Positions 26,408 through 35,633 of a stretch of 40,434 nucleotides of DNA are shown one piece after another. Position 1 is the first letter of the stretch, and each line of letters begins with the position of its first letter. The position numbers and the translations under genes were made by a program. The DNA comes from an uncultured Lachnospiraceae bacterium. GTDB taxonomy: Bacteria > Bacillota > Clostridia > Lachnospirales > Lachnospiraceae. Below the pieces are notes generated by a model that was not told where the DNA came from, searched no databases, and worked only from the letters and a program-made list of their open reading frames with translations. The DNA is taken from positions 1-40,434 of the forward strand of contig CANRGO010000011.1 of the NCBI GenBank assembly GCA_947630125.1, in the 5' to 3' direction.

Positions 26408-26472
26408 TTACTTACTGAATTATCATATCATAATTCGATAAAAAGTGATAGATTATACTTTTTCACAAAAAA

Positions 26473-26516
26473 ATTATTCTTTACATATTGAATAATATTA
26501 TAAAATGTCTTATAAT
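26473..26516 (+). promoter_or_regulatory. Promoter of the HD-GYP gene, with inverted repeat over the -35
   Basis: TTGAAT (26488-26493), 17 bases, consensus TATAAT (26511-26516), then AAGGAG and ATG at 26548. ATTATTC (26473-26479) and GAATAAT (26490-26496) are perfect inverted arms overlapping the -35, a possible repressor site. Two more 7-bp inverted repeats lie upstream (26417-26436 and 26440-26463); the spacer is very A/T-rich, so some may be chance. Confidence 0.6.
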
Positions 26517-26547
26517 GAATCAAGAAAATCCTTAAGGAGATTATACA

Positions 26548-27603
26548 ATGAAACTAATGGCACTTATGGCTGTTCAACCAGGAATGATAGTTGCTGAAAA
26601 TATCTATTCCTTTGATAACAAATTGTTAGTCCATAAAAATACAGTTTTAGAATCCATGCACCTAAAAAAACTAAATGCATATTCCATCGTTGCAGTTCCT
26701 ATTAAGGATGCTAAAGATTTTGCAACAACTCATTTTGAAAAGCTCCGGTTATCTGAAGAATTTCAGAAGTTTGAAAGAATTTACAAAAACAATTTGAATA
26801 TTTTTAAGTTGCTTATATCAAATTTTATTCAAAAAAAATCGAAAATTTCTGCAGAATCTATTTTACAGTTGCATAGCAACGTTCGCAATTCTGTAAAAAA
26901 TGGCGATCAATTACTGGACATGCTTTACAACATGCTACCTTCTGAAGATGACATGACATATGCACATTGTTTTAATGCTGGTTTGATTAGTAATGTATTT
27001 GGTACTTGGTTATGCTTGTCAAAAAATGATATTGAAACTCTGACACTCTGTGGTTTTCTATATGACATTGGAAAAATCGTAATGCCAGTTGAATTAATTT
27101 GGAAACCAGACAAATTAACAGAATTCGAATACAACTATATGAAAACCCACACAACCATTGGTTATGATTTATTAAAAGATTCCGACTTAAATATCCATGT
27201 TATCAATTCTTCTTTAATGCATCACGAACGATGCGATGGTTCTGGGTATCCAGCAAAATTGGATGATGGGCAGATTGATTTTTTTGCAAAATGCATTGGG
27301 ATTGTAGACTCTTATGAGGCCATGACTTCAGCCAGAGTATATCGAAGCAGCATGAATCCATTTCAGGTTATTGATAATTTCGAAAAAACAGGATATATCA
27401 AGTACTGTGCTTTGATCATTACACCAATATTAGAAAAAATTGCTAACAATCATCTTGGTTCAACCGTTCGTTTGTCCGATGATACCATAGGTGAAGTAAT
27501 TATGATTAACAAAAATGCTCTAGCATTTCCAATGATAAAAGTTGGAAATCAGGTACTCGATTTATCTGTACAGAAGAATGTATATATCGTAAATATGTTA
27601 TAA
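26548..27603 (+). CDS. HD-GYP domain protein with a substituted HD motif
   Basis: HD-GYP proteins usually hydrolyse cyclic di-GMP, using a binuclear or trinuclear metal site. The 351-residue protein has an N-terminal region (1-120) typical of this subfamily, then the HD-GYP fold at about 135-280. The motif normally written HDIGK reads LYDIGK: Tyr172 replaces the metal-binding His, while Asp173 stays. Other family residues are present: H140, K176, H201, HHERCDGSGYP (225-235, with intact GYP) and D254. The C-terminal 50 residues are the beta-rich extension common in Clostridia. The change could abolish or alter hydrolysis and leave a cyclic-dinucleotide binding role. It is monocistronic and on the plus strand. 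Confidence 0.87.
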   Translation: MKLMALMAVQPGMIVAENIYSFDNKLLVHKNTVLESMHLKKLNAYSIVAVPIKDAKDFATTHFEKLRLSEEFQKFERIYKNNLNIFKLLISNFIQKKSKISAESILQLHSNVRNSVKNGDQLLDMLYNMLPSEDDMTYAHCFNAGLISNVFGTWLCLSKNDIETLTLCGFLYDIGKIVMPVELIWKPDKLTEFEYNYMKTHTTIGYDLLKDSDLNIHVINSSLMHHERCDGSGYPAKLDDGQIDFFAKCIGIVDSYEAMTSARVYRSSMNPFQVIDNFEKTGYIKYCALIITPILEKIANNHLGSTVRLSDDTIGEVIMINKNALAFPMIKVGNQVLDLSVQKNVYIVNML

Positions 27604-27605
27604 AT

Positions 27606-27632
27606 AAAAAAAAGACCAGATGGTCTTTTTTT
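27606..27632. terminator. Bidirectional terminator between the HD-GYP gene and the NUDIX gene
   Basis: A-run, GACC, loop AGAT, GGTC and a T-run form a hairpin with A/T flanks on both sides, so it works on either strand. It overlaps the NUDIX stop codon (27631-27633). Confidence 0.88.
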
Positions 27633-28080
27633 ATTTCCCAGGAATCCCCCAGGTGTTATTTTTTTTCATTTCCAAATATTCATGATATGCTTTTTCTAAA
27701 ATCTGCTTTTCATTATGAAACTTCAATAAATGATATGCTTCATGATACTTATAAAATCCCGAATCAATAAAATATTCTTCACGTTGTGGTTTGCTGTAAT
27801 AACTATCCGCCATCATCAAATACCAGTGTACTTCTTTTTCAACAACATCCTCTGGTACTGTAAATGTATATTCACTTTTTCCAATATATTTCATAATGGA
27901 TACTTTCGCACTGGCTTCTTCCAGCACTTCACGAAGTGCGGTTTCCTTAAAATCTTCTCCTTGCTCAACAGTTCCCTTCGGCAATACCCAACCTTCGTAT
28001 TTGTTCTTATAGTTCTTATACAAAAGAAGTATTTTGCCCCGAAAAATAACCACACCGCCACAGCTTGTTGCTTCTATCAT
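27631..28080 (-). CDS. NUDIX hydrolase
   Basis: The 149-residue protein has a clear NUDIX box from residue 36: GTVEQGEDFKETALREVLEEA, with the metal-binding REVLEE. NUDIX enzymes remove a nucleoside diphosphate linked to another moiety. The opening SCGGVVIFRGKILLLYKN and the YHEAYHLLKFHNEKQILEKAY tail resemble the Ap4A/ADP-ribose type group in Firmicutes, but the substrate cannot be assigned. It has its own promoter and is convergent with the HD-GYP gene. The RBS is AGGAGG. Confidence 0.88.
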   Translation of the reverse strand: MIEATSCGGVVIFRGKILLLYKNYKNKYEGWVLPKGTVEQGEDFKETALREVLEEASAKVSIMKYIGKSEYTFTVPEDVVEKEVHWYLMMADSYYSKPQREEYFIDSGFYKYHEAYHLLKFHNEKQILEKAYHEYLEMKKNNTWGIPGK

Positions 28081-28122
28081 TGCAATTCCTCCTGTTTGTT
28101 TGGTGCGTATAAACGTAAAATC

Positions 28123-28151
28123 AGTATACCTTATTTCTTTTTAGGGTGCAA
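28123..28151 (-). promoter_or_regulatory. Candidate promoter of the NUDIX gene
   Basis: On the minus strand TTGCAC (28146-28151), 17-base spacer, TATACT (28123-28128), about 43 bases before the ATG. It starts only ~20 bases after the upstream gene's stop codon; no terminator is visible there. Confidence 0.55.
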
Positions 28152-28171
28152 GAAAAAGTTAGACGCTTCAT

Positions 28172-31168
28172 TTAATTAGCAATTTTCTTAAAATATGCTT
28201 CCATTACTATTTGCGCGATGGGGGCAGCAACCTCTCCGCCGCTTCCACCAGCCTCTACAATCACACAAACTACGATTTCTGGATTTTCATATGGCGCAAA
28301 CCCTGTAAACCATGCATGGCTTAGTTTACTGTTGGAATATTCTGCTGAACCTGTTTTCCCGGAAATTTGAAAAGAACTACCCTGTATTTTTGTTGCAGTG
28401 CCTTCTTCTACTACTGCCCTCATCATTGTTTTTAAGACATCACTTTCTTCTTTAGACATAATCGTTACATAAGGTTTTGATTCATACATTTTGATTACCT
28501 TATTTTCCGAAGACCGAATCTCTACAACATTATAAGGCTTCATAATAAGTCCTTGGTTTGCGATTCCAGCCGTTACCATAGCCAAGTGGATTGGGGTTAT
28601 CAACGTTTCTCCCTGCCCAATTACTGTTTGCAAAAGCATATCTTCTGACATCGTTTCAATGCCAGAAACCTTGCTTATATTGGAAATAAACGAAAGTGGA
28701 TGACTGGTATTAAATAAACATTCTTCCAGCGTATTTTGAAGTTCTGTTTTTGAAACAGACAATCCTATATTCGCAAAGGAAGAATTACAAGATTTTGCAA
28801 ATGACTGGGTAAAATCAACCATATTATGCTGTTGATTTCGATAACAACTAATTACATGTCCATTATGTTCAAAACTTCCTGTGCAGTCAAATACATAGTC
28901 CTCTACATTCAACTTCTGTTCTCTTAAATAGGTAAGCGCGGTAAATATCTTAAAAGTAGAACCCGGAGGATATAATCCCTGTGTGACGCGATTTAACAGT
29001 GGTCCTTCTGTCTCATTTTCTAATAAAAATTCCCAATCAGAATCAATATGTTCAGGATCATAATCCGGTTTGGAAACCATAGCATAGACTTCACCCGTTT
29101 TTGGATTTAATGCAATAACAGCACCTTTCTGATCTCCAAGTGCCTCATAGGCTGCCTGTTGAACATCAACAACTAGGGTGGTATAAATATTATCGCCTTT
29201 ATCTTCCTGATAGGACAAATCATTGTTCACCCTAGTTAAAAACGAACTACTTGATCTTACAAGATAATAATTAAAACGCTGCTCGATACCACTTTTCCCC
29301 TTGCTCTGAAACCCAACTACATGGGCAAACATAGAACCATAAGGATAATTTCTAATTTTTGTTTCATGATCATCTGTGATTGTTTCTGCAAGAACTTCAT
29401 GATTTGCGGAATATATTGTTCCCCTAATATTTCTTTCTTCCAATATTTTCTGTCTTGTATTATAAACATTATCAAGGATCTGTGGTCCTTTTATCACAAC
29501 CACATAACCCATATATAAGATTAGAATCCCAAACAGAAATAGATATAAATATTTTGTAACATTAATGTATGGATTATTTCCAGTGAACCAATCCCGTATG
29601 AAAACAATTATTTTACTTTGTTTTTTTATATTGCTTTTAAATTCTTCTCTATTCGGAAATTCTGTTTCAATAACAGAAACATGATTCCCCGTTGATTCCA
29701 GGTTGTTTTGAATAATCAAATCTTCTAAGGTTTTCATGTAGAGGGGTGAATATTCTTCTCCATTTAAATCTATTTTTTTTGAAGCTTCTTTCATCCCCAT
29801 AACAGCTTCGTATTCGGGTTTTGAAACATGAAGTACTTTTTGACTACTTTCCAAGGATAAATACCGTTTTTCTTCTTGTTCCAAAAGCCAAAGTGATTGG
29901 AAAAAAGCAAAAAAGATAAAACTGCCCAGAACCGAAGACCCTCCATAGCTAATAAGTGGTAAAGTTACACCGGTTAAAGGAATTAATTTCAATCCACCTC
30001 CTATTGTTAAGAAGATTTGAAAATAAAATGTAATTGCAAGTCCACATCCAATAAGACGGAAAAATAAATTTTGAAAACGATCCGCATTTCTTAAAAAAAC
30101 AAGAAAAATTCCTGTATAAATCAAAATCAGAACAACCCCTACAATAAATCCAAACTCTTCAGCAATTGCCGAAAAAATAAAATCGGTATCTACAAAAGGT
30201 ATACTTTTGGGAGAACCTTGAAAAATACCAAGGCCAAACATTCCTCCACTGCTAATGGCAAACAACGATTGGGTAATTTGATATCCTCCTGTGTCAATAA
30301 TTTCAAAAGGATCAATCCAGGTTGCCACGCGTACACGAACATGAGAAAACAACTGATAAGCAAAGATACTGGCAATAGAACCAGCTATTAGACCCAAGGC
30401 AAGAAATCGATACTTTCCTGTGGCAATAAAAAGCACCCCTATATATACTACTGAAAAAATAAGAGCCGTTCCCAAATCCCTGCTTAGAACCAACACAATA
30501 ATATGAGCTGCTGATATAAGACCAGAAATAAAAATTTGCTTGAACCCTGACTCTTTATAAAAAGCTCCAGCCAGGAAAAAAACATATAAAATTTTAACTA
30601 ATTCCTGTGGTTGAAAGCTTATAATGCCAAAACCAATTGATATTTTTGATCCATTAGTTACAGCTCCAAATAAATAGACACCTGACAATAACAAAAGCCC
30701 CAGTATCCCATATAACAAATATAATTTATTCCAAAATTTTATTTTACGAAACAAATAAGGAATGAATAATGCCATGACAAATGAGGCCAAAACAATAAAG
30801 TATTGCTTTCTGGCTTTTTCAAAATCAAGCCGGGCTAATATAATAAAGCCAATAACTAATAAAAAACACATAGAATTTAGCATCAAACGGTTTAATTTCG
30901 GATATATTGCTTGAAACAATGCAATAAACAATGCAAATGTTACAACTTGAAATAAATAAAAAGTAACATATATAATATCTAATGTGTGAAGGTAAAGAAT
31001 GGCATATCCAACAAAATGAAAGAGAAACAAATATGCTTTTTGTCGAATATCTTTACCAGAGTTTCTTTTTTTATCGTTATTTTTATAAATAGTATAACTT
31101 TCAAATAAAAAAAGTAAGGCAATGCAGGCAAAGATATATTTTGACAATTCGATAATAAACTGATCCAT
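28172..31168 (-). CDS. FtsW/RodA glycosyltransferase fused to a class B penicillin-binding protein
   Basis: One uninterrupted 998-residue frame joins two cell-wall enzymes that are normally separate partners. Residues about 1-430 are a SEDS (FtsW/RodA/SpoVE) polymerase with about ten or more membrane segments. Visible are the conserved Asp286 in WIDPFE, GYQITQSLFAISSGGMFGLG (295-314), DTDFIFSAIAEEFGF (327-341) and PLISYGGSSVLGS (404-416). A ~105-residue polar linker (430-535) should lie in the cytoplasm. A membrane anchor (538-558) is followed by the extracytoplasmic PBP. The transpeptidase motifs are STFK (S737, K740), SCN (793-795) and KTGS (938-941), all intact. The fused protein could polymerise and crosslink peptidoglycan as one unit. 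Its role (elongation, division or sporulation) cannot be told. It follows the U32 gene by 33 bases, with RBS GAGGAG. Confidence 0.93.
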   Translation of the reverse strand: MDQFIIELSKYIFACIALLFLFESYTIYKNNDKKRNSGKDIRQKAYLFLFHFVGYAILYLHTLDIIYVTFYLFQVVTFALFIALFQAIYPKLNRLMLNSMCFLLVIGFIILARLDFEKARKQYFIVLASFVMALFIPYLFRKIKFWNKLYLLYGILGLLLLSGVYLFGAVTNGSKISIGFGIISFQPQELVKILYVFFLAGAFYKESGFKQIFISGLISAAHIIVLVLSRDLGTALIFSVVYIGVLFIATGKYRFLALGLIAGSIASIFAYQLFSHVRVRVATWIDPFEIIDTGGYQITQSLFAISSGGMFGLGIFQGSPKSIPFVDTDFIFSAIAEEFGFIVGVVLILIYTGIFLVFLRNADRFQNLFFRLIGCGLAITFYFQIFLTIGGGLKLIPLTGVTLPLISYGGSSVLGSFIFFAFFQSLWLLEQEEKRYLSLESSQKVLHVSKPEYEAVMGMKEASKKIDLNGEEYSPLYMKTLEDLIIQNNLESTGNHVSVIETEFPNREEFKSNIKKQSKIIVFIRDWFTGNNPYINVTKYLYLFLFGILILYMGYVVVIKGPQILDNVYNTRQKILEERNIRGTIYSANHEVLAETITDDHETKIRNYPYGSMFAHVVGFQSKGKSGIEQRFNYYLVRSSSSFLTRVNNDLSYQEDKGDNIYTTLVVDVQQAAYEALGDQKGAVIALNPKTGEVYAMVSKPDYDPEHIDSDWEFLLENETEGPLLNRVTQGLYPPGSTFKIFTALTYLREQKLNVEDYVFDCTGSFEHNGHVISCYRNQQHNMVDFTQSFAKSCNSSFANIGLSVSKTELQNTLEECLFNTSHPLSFISNISKVSGIETMSEDMLLQTVIGQGETLITPIHLAMVTAGIANQGLIMKPYNVVEIRSSENKVIKMYESKPYVTIMSKEESDVLKTMMRAVVEEGTATKIQGSSFQISGKTGSAEYSNSKLSHAWFTGFAPYENPEIVVCVIVEAGGSGGEVAAPIAQIVMEAYFKKIAN

Positions 31169-31201
31169 ATTTTTACTCCTCTCAATTCTTATGCAAAAAT
31201 T

Positions 31202-33403
31202 TTATAGTACACCTCTTTTTAAATGTCCTTTGGTGTAATTTTGAAAGGGCGCCTGTTCTTTATTTTTCTCACCACTTATCAACCCTTTATAAAACTCATA
31301 AATATCCTTTGTTTCTTTAGGCCCTTCTATCGTGAAATCCAGACGTAACTTATGAAACCCTTCCATAGAAAGTTCTTCCAGATTTTGATGTAACGATATT
31401 GGTACACTGTTATATACTATATTAAAACAATATTGACATTTATTAACCACCGGAAGTTTTGCCCCCGTTCGATCAGTCAGATATAAAAGTTCATCTTTAT
31501 GATCACAACCAAGCGCCGTCTTTTTAATACAATTAGCACTCAGCATAAAAGGTAAATAACCATAGGCCATAACGCTGGATTCTTTTGTTCTTATGTCAAT
31601 TAATTCATGAATATTTAACTCTAATGGATAAGTATATTCATCCACGTAATCCTTTAAAAATACTTGAGCCGACTGATTCCATGCATATAAATTATAATCC
31701 GATACAATTCTGCCCTGATAGTTCATATTCTTTAAATATTGTAATTCTTCCAGATTACGTATTAAAACACCTTCCGACTTTTGGAAAATCAAATGTTTTT
31801 CCATATCTTTCAAAACATTCAAATGATTTTCTCTGGCAATAGAAGGAAGTGCTAAATAATAGGGAATATTGGAATCCATAAGAATGGTCTGCATTTCTAC
31901 ATTTTGAAACAATAATTCTATTTCAATATAGAGACGATGTTGCAATGGAATTTCTTTTGCCAAAAAAAGATTCAATTGTTCTTTGGTTGATACTAATATT
32001 TCCAATTCTTTTTGAACATTCTTATAAGCTGCTTTCTCTTTCTTGCTGTTTCTAAGTGTTTTCATCTGTGTTGTTCTTTTGTATGGGGCAAGCAATTGAG
32101 AGAGAAGTTTTTCAACAGCGTTTCTTCTTAGTTGATTTAAACTACTGTTGTTTAAATAAACATTCTCTTCAAGATTTGCTTCAAATTCACTTACATAAAA
32201 ATCTGTACTTCCCATTTTTTCAATCTGTTTTTTAACATCCGAAATTAAGAGTGGTCTATTTTTTGATTCTTCAACAATATCCCCCTCTTGCTCTATGACG
32301 AAGCATTCACCCTGTTTATTATTATAATTTAATATCAGTTTTGCTTTTTCTTGCTTTTTCAAGGAAACATATACTTGCACTGGTACTTTAACTAAGGTTG
32401 AAATATATTGGTTGCGAATATCAGAAAAAAGTTTTTCATCAGTTCCTTCATAAGTCGGTTTCTTTAAGGTAACCATTTCTTTTCCATTGTGTTTTTCATA
32501 ATACCCTGACATTAAATCACTTCTTATATATAACGACTTAACTTTCTTTTCGTCTTCAGATGAAATCTCTATCATTTTATTCTGATAATAATTAGGATTT
32601 TCATAGTATAAATCAAGATACTTTCGATACAGAGCTGTGACACCCGCTGCATACTCTGGTTTTTTCATCCTTCCCTCTATTTTAAAACTATCAATACCTG
32701 ACTCAATTAGTTTTGGAATCATTGGTAGTGTATACATATCTTTTAGACTGAGGATATAATTTTCATCATTTGAAAATACTTTTTTCCCATCCGCTAACAC
32801 CTGATACGGTAAACGACAGGGCTGGGCACACCTTCCCCTGTTTCCACTTCTTCCACCAACCATACTGGAAAAAAGACATTGACCAGAATAACAGTAGCAC
32901 ATCGCACCATGAACAAAGCATTCAATGTCCACTGGCACTTGTCGTTTGATGCTGGCAATTTCAGCCAAAGACAATTCTCTTGCTGGTACAATTCTTTTGA
33001 CACCATACTCATGAAGTAATTGTGCTCCAAGATAGCCTGTAACCGTCATTTGAGTAGAGGCATGTAACTCAATGGAAGGAAATTCTTCTTTTATATAGCT
33101 TAACAACCCCAAATCCTGAATGATTACTCCACCCAAACCTTCTTCATAAAAAGGTTTTAAAAAGGAATAAATTTGCTCAAATTCTCGTTCTTTAACCAAA
33201 GTATTCATTGTTAAATATACTTTTTTATCTCTAATTTGGGCATATTGAATCGCTTCAATAATTTCCGCCTGTGTTAAATTTGTTGCATATGCTCTAGCTC
33301 CAAACTGTTCTCCACCTAAATATATAGCATCCGCTCCAGCGTGAATCGCACCCATAAAACCTTCCATACTCCCTGCAGGTGCTAGTAATTCTACTTTTTT
33401 CAT
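31202..33403 (-). CDS. U32 family protein (RlhA/YhbU-type), collagenase-like
   Basis: This 733-residue U32 protein has the N-terminal TIM-barrel-like opening LLAPAGSMEGFMGAIHAGADAIYLGG, VYLTMNTLV and LHASTQMTV. A Cys-rich region ECFVHGAMCYCYSGQC (161-176) is followed by GNRGRCAQPCR with C192 and C196, plausible iron-sulfur ligands. The KIEGRMKKPEY block is also typical. A DUF3656-like C-terminal region follows. Members of this family (RlhA, TrhP) hydroxylate RNA bases in E. coli and Bacillus, so an RNA-modifying role is more likely than a protease, though older labels say peptidase. It is the first gene before the SEDS-PBP fusion; zapA lies upstream, beyond a terminator. Confidence 0.88.
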   Translation of the reverse strand: MKKVELLAPAGSMEGFMGAIHAGADAIYLGGEQFGARAYATNLTQAEIIEAIQYAQIRDKKVYLTMNTLVKEREFEQIYSFLKPFYEEGLGGVIIQDLGLLSYIKEEFPSIELHASTQMTVTGYLGAQLLHEYGVKRIVPARELSLAEIASIKRQVPVDIECFVHGAMCYCYSGQCLFSSMVGGRSGNRGRCAQPCRLPYQVLADGKKVFSNDENYILSLKDMYTLPMIPKLIESGIDSFKIEGRMKKPEYAAGVTALYRKYLDLYYENPNYYQNKMIEISSEDEKKVKSLYIRSDLMSGYYEKHNGKEMVTLKKPTYEGTDEKLFSDIRNQYISTLVKVPVQVYVSLKKQEKAKLILNYNNKQGECFVIEQEGDIVEESKNRPLLISDVKKQIEKMGSTDFYVSEFEANLEENVYLNNSSLNQLRRNAVEKLLSQLLAPYKRTTQMKTLRNSKKEKAAYKNVQKELEILVSTKEQLNLFLAKEIPLQHRLYIEIELLFQNVEMQTILMDSNIPYYLALPSIARENHLNVLKDMEKHLIFQKSEGVLIRNLEELQYLKNMNYQGRIVSDYNLYAWNQSAQVFLKDYVDEYTYPLELNIHELIDIRTKESSVMAYGYLPFMLSANCIKKTALGCDHKDELLYLTDRTGAKLPVVNKCQYCFNIVYNSVPISLHQNLEELSMEGFHKLRLDFTIEGPKETKDIYEFYKGLISGEKNKEQAPFQNYTKGHLKRGVL

Positions 33404-33423
33404 ACAAACTCTCCATATTTCTT

Positions 33424-33454
33424 ACGAAAAGAAAAGCTGTCTATTAGACAGCTT
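33424..33454 (-). terminator. zapA terminator
   Basis: On the minus strand AAGCTGTCTA and TAGACAGCTT form a perfect inverted repeat with a one-base centre (an 8-bp stem with a short loop), followed by TTTCTTTTC. It separates zapA from the U32 gene. Confidence 0.85.
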
Positions 33455-33460
33455 CCCCAA

Positions 33461-33868
33461 TTATTTTTTAAATTCTTTTAATTCTGTTTCTAATCGAACG
33501 ACCGTCTTTGCAGTATCCTGCAGTTCAATTTGCATAAGCCTTAAATTCTTATCCGTATTTTCATATTTGATCTGAGCTGCTATTAATTCATGTTTCAGAT
33601 CATATAATTCTTTTTCTTTACTATTTAAATCTTCTTCTAAAATTTGAATTTGTTTTTTTGCTTTGAAATAATCATCTGCAATATTCAATTGCAAAAGTAC
33701 GTTTTGTTTGTCTAAAGGTTGTCTACGAAAACTATCTACTTTACTATATTCCGCCATTTTATTATTAATGTAGGATGCAACTTTTTGTAAATATTCTTCA
33801 CTTTCATATCCGCTTAATGTAAAAACTTTGCCACCAATTATCACTTCTGTATCAATTTTAGCCGACAT
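33461..33868 (-). CDS. zapA: Cell division protein ZapA
   Basis: ZapA binds and bundles FtsZ filaments to stabilise the Z-ring. The 135-residue protein has the family globular start, EVIIGGKVFTLSGYESEEYLQKVASYINNKM, then ALNIADDYFKAKKQI-like sequence and a long coiled coil (about 70-130, QIQILEEDLNSKEKELYDLKHELI) that makes dimers and tetramers. The C-terminal coiled coil is longer than in E. coli, as usual for Clostridia. It lies downstream of ruvB and is followed by a terminator. The neighbouring SEDS-PBP fusion might belong to the same division machinery, but linkage is weak evidence. Confidence 0.9.
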   Translation of the reverse strand: MSAKIDTEVIIGGKVFTLSGYESEEYLQKVASYINNKMAEYSKVDSFRRQPLDKQNVLLQLNIADDYFKAKKQIQILEEDLNSKEKELYDLKHELIAAQIKYENTDKNLRLMQIELQDTAKTVVRLETELKEFKK

Positions 33869-33944
33869 GGATCCACCTCTCTGACATTGACAATTATCTT
33901 ACCATATTCTACATTATATTACACATGATAAGATTATATACAAT

Positions 33945-34940
33945 TTAAGTTGGAATTTCAAGCCCTAAATGTCCATATGCTAATTCCGTCACCATTCTAC
34001 CTCTTGGTGTCCGAATCAAAAAACCATTCTTTAGTAAATATGGTTCGTAAACATCTTCAATTGTTCCTGAATCTTCGCCTATAGAAGCTGCAAGTGTATC
34101 AAGGCCCACCGGTCCACCCTGAAATTTTTCAATTAAGGTTAGTAAAATATTTCGATCAATATGATCTAAGCCAAGTTTATCAACATCCATCATGTTTAAA
34201 GCTATATTTGCTATTTCCTCCGTGATTACACCATCATATTTTACTTGGGCAAAATCTCGAACTCTTTTTAAGATTCGATTGGCAAGTCTAGGCGTTCCCC
34301 TGCTTCTTTTCGCAAGTTCTCTAGCTCCGTTAGGTTCAATTTCTACATGTAATAATTTTGCTGAATTCGTAATGATTTTCTCTAACTCATCTACGGTATA
34401 AAATTCCAAACGATGAATTACACCAAAACGATCTCTTAATGGGGCTGTCAAAAGTCCTGCTCTTGTAGTTGCTCCTACCAATGTAAATCGAGGAAGTTCT
34501 AATCGAACAGACCTCGCCGTAGCACCTTTTCCTATCATGATATCAATGGCATAATCTTCCATGGCTGGATACAATACTTCTTCAACCTGTCTATTTAAGC
34601 GATGAATTTCATCAACAAACAACAGATCTCCTTCTTGAAGATTATTCAAGACAGCTGCCATCTCACCTGGTTTTTCTATGGCTGGTCCACTGGTTACTTT
34701 TAAATTCACTCCCATTTCATTGGCAATGATACATGCAAGTGTTGTTTTTCCAAGCCCTGGTGGTCCGTAAAATAACACATGGTCAAGACTATCTTGCCTT
34801 TGTTTTGCTGCCTCTATATAGATTTTAAGGCTTTCTTTCGCTTTTGACTGTCCAATATAATCATCCAGACATCTTGGACGCAAAGATCCTTCCAGTTTTA
34901 CATCTTCTTCTGTTACATTGGTTTCTATTAATCGTTTCAT
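33945..34940 (-). CDS. ruvB: Holliday junction branch migration helicase RuvB
   Basis: RuvB is the AAA+ motor ring that drives branch migration with RuvA. The 331-residue protein shows [11 protein letters not shown], the Walker A GPPGLGKT at 59-66, the Walker [10 protein letters not shown] (DEIH at 110-113), the sensor [20 protein letters not shown] and the C-terminal winged-helix block [27 protein letters not shown]. It starts 42 bases after ruvA with RBS AGGAG. No RuvC is encoded nearby; RecU at 6811-7344 is the likely resolvase in this organism. Confidence 0.98.
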   Translation of the reverse strand: MKRLIETNVTEEDVKLEGSLRPRCLDDYIGQSKAKESLKIYIEAAKQRQDSLDHVLFYGPPGLGKTTLACIIANEMGVNLKVTSGPAIEKPGEMAAVLNNLQEGDLLFVDEIHRLNRQVEEVLYPAMEDYAIDIMIGKGATARSVRLELPRFTLVGATTRAGLLTAPLRDRFGVIHRLEFYTVDELEKIITNSAKLLHVEIEPNGARELAKRSRGTPRLANRILKRVRDFAQVKYDGVITEEIANIALNMMDVDKLGLDHIDRNILLTLIEKFQGGPVGLDTLAASIGEDSGTIEDVYEPYLLKNGFLIRTPRGRMVTELAYGHLGLEIPT

Positions 34941-34982
34941 ACTGCTCCTATCTTTAAATCCAACTATATATAAGCCTATATC

Positions 34983-35588
34983 TTAAAATAAATGTTTTAA
35001 AGCTTCTTTCAGTACGTCTTCGGTTGTATAAATTTCCGAAACCGTGACTGCCTTTACTGCCGCAAAAGCTTCTTTGGAAAGATAGCCCAAAGCAACTAAA
35101 GCTTCTACTGCTTCTTGTTTTATTGGATCCAGTGAAGACTGAGGCATACCAGTTTCTGTTACTCTAGTTAGAGAGTTCACGTCTTCTTGCTTTATTTTAT
35201 CACGTAAATCAAGAATAAGTCTTTCAGCTGTTTTAAGTCCAATCCCAGGAGCTTTTGCGATGGATTTTGCATCTGACATTAAAATAGAATATTTTAAAAC
35301 ATCCACGCTCATAGAAGAAAGAATCGCTAATGCACCTTTCGGTCCAATTCCGTTTACTGTAATTAATTTTTTAAAAAAAATCAACTCATCTTGAGATATA
35401 AACCCAAATAATTGAATCGCATCCTCCCTTACATAAGTATATGTATGGATTTTAACCTCTTCACCAAAAGAAGGAAGAAACTGAAAGATCGTATTGGTTA
35501 CTTTCAATCGATAACCAATTCCATTCACATCCAAAACAATGCTCTCTTCATCCGCATAAGTATAGATTCCTTTAACATAAGCTATCAT
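34983..35588 (-). CDS. ruvA: Holliday junction DNA helicase subunit RuvA
   Basis: RuvA forms tetramers that hold the four-way junction open for RuvB. The 201-residue protein has the N-terminal OB-fold (MIAYVKGIYTYADEESIVLDVNGIGYRLKV), the two helix-hairpin-helix motifs (TVNGIGPKGALAILS and APGIGLKTAERLILDLRDK), an acidic linker of about 15 residues, and the C-terminal RuvB-binding domain (EAVEALVALGYLSKEAFAAVK). It is the first gene of ruvAB, with RBS AAGGAAG, transcribed from a promoter that carries a LexA box. Confidence 0.97.
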   Translation of the reverse strand: MIAYVKGIYTYADEESIVLDVNGIGYRLKVTNTIFQFLPSFGEEVKIHTYTYVREDAIQLFGFISQDELIFFKKLITVNGIGPKGALAILSSMSVDVLKYSILMSDAKSIAKAPGIGLKTAERLILDLRDKIKQEDVNSLTRVTETGMPQSSLDPIKQEAVEALVALGYLSKEAFAAVKAVTVSEIYTTEDVLKEALKHLF

Positions 35589-35633
35589 TTGATTTACTTC
35601 CTTACATTTTTATATTTTACTTTTAATTATCAT

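Noticed and set aside
26417-26463. Two further 7-bp inverted repeats upstream of the HD-GYP promoter
   Set aside because: The spacer is very A/T-rich, so short inverted repeats of this length are expected by chance; only the one over the -35 is kept.
27730-28179. Plus-strand open frame of 149 codons opposite the NUDIX gene
   Set aside because: The NUDIX box on the minus strand is clear; the plus frame has low-complexity aromatic/hydrophobic sequence and no RBS.
28172-31168. Possibility that the SEDS-PBP fusion is two genes with an in-frame stop or frameshift missed
   Set aside because: The frame is continuous from ATG to stop, the linker has no Met with an RBS, and both halves carry complete motifs. 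It still needs an independent assembly to be certain.
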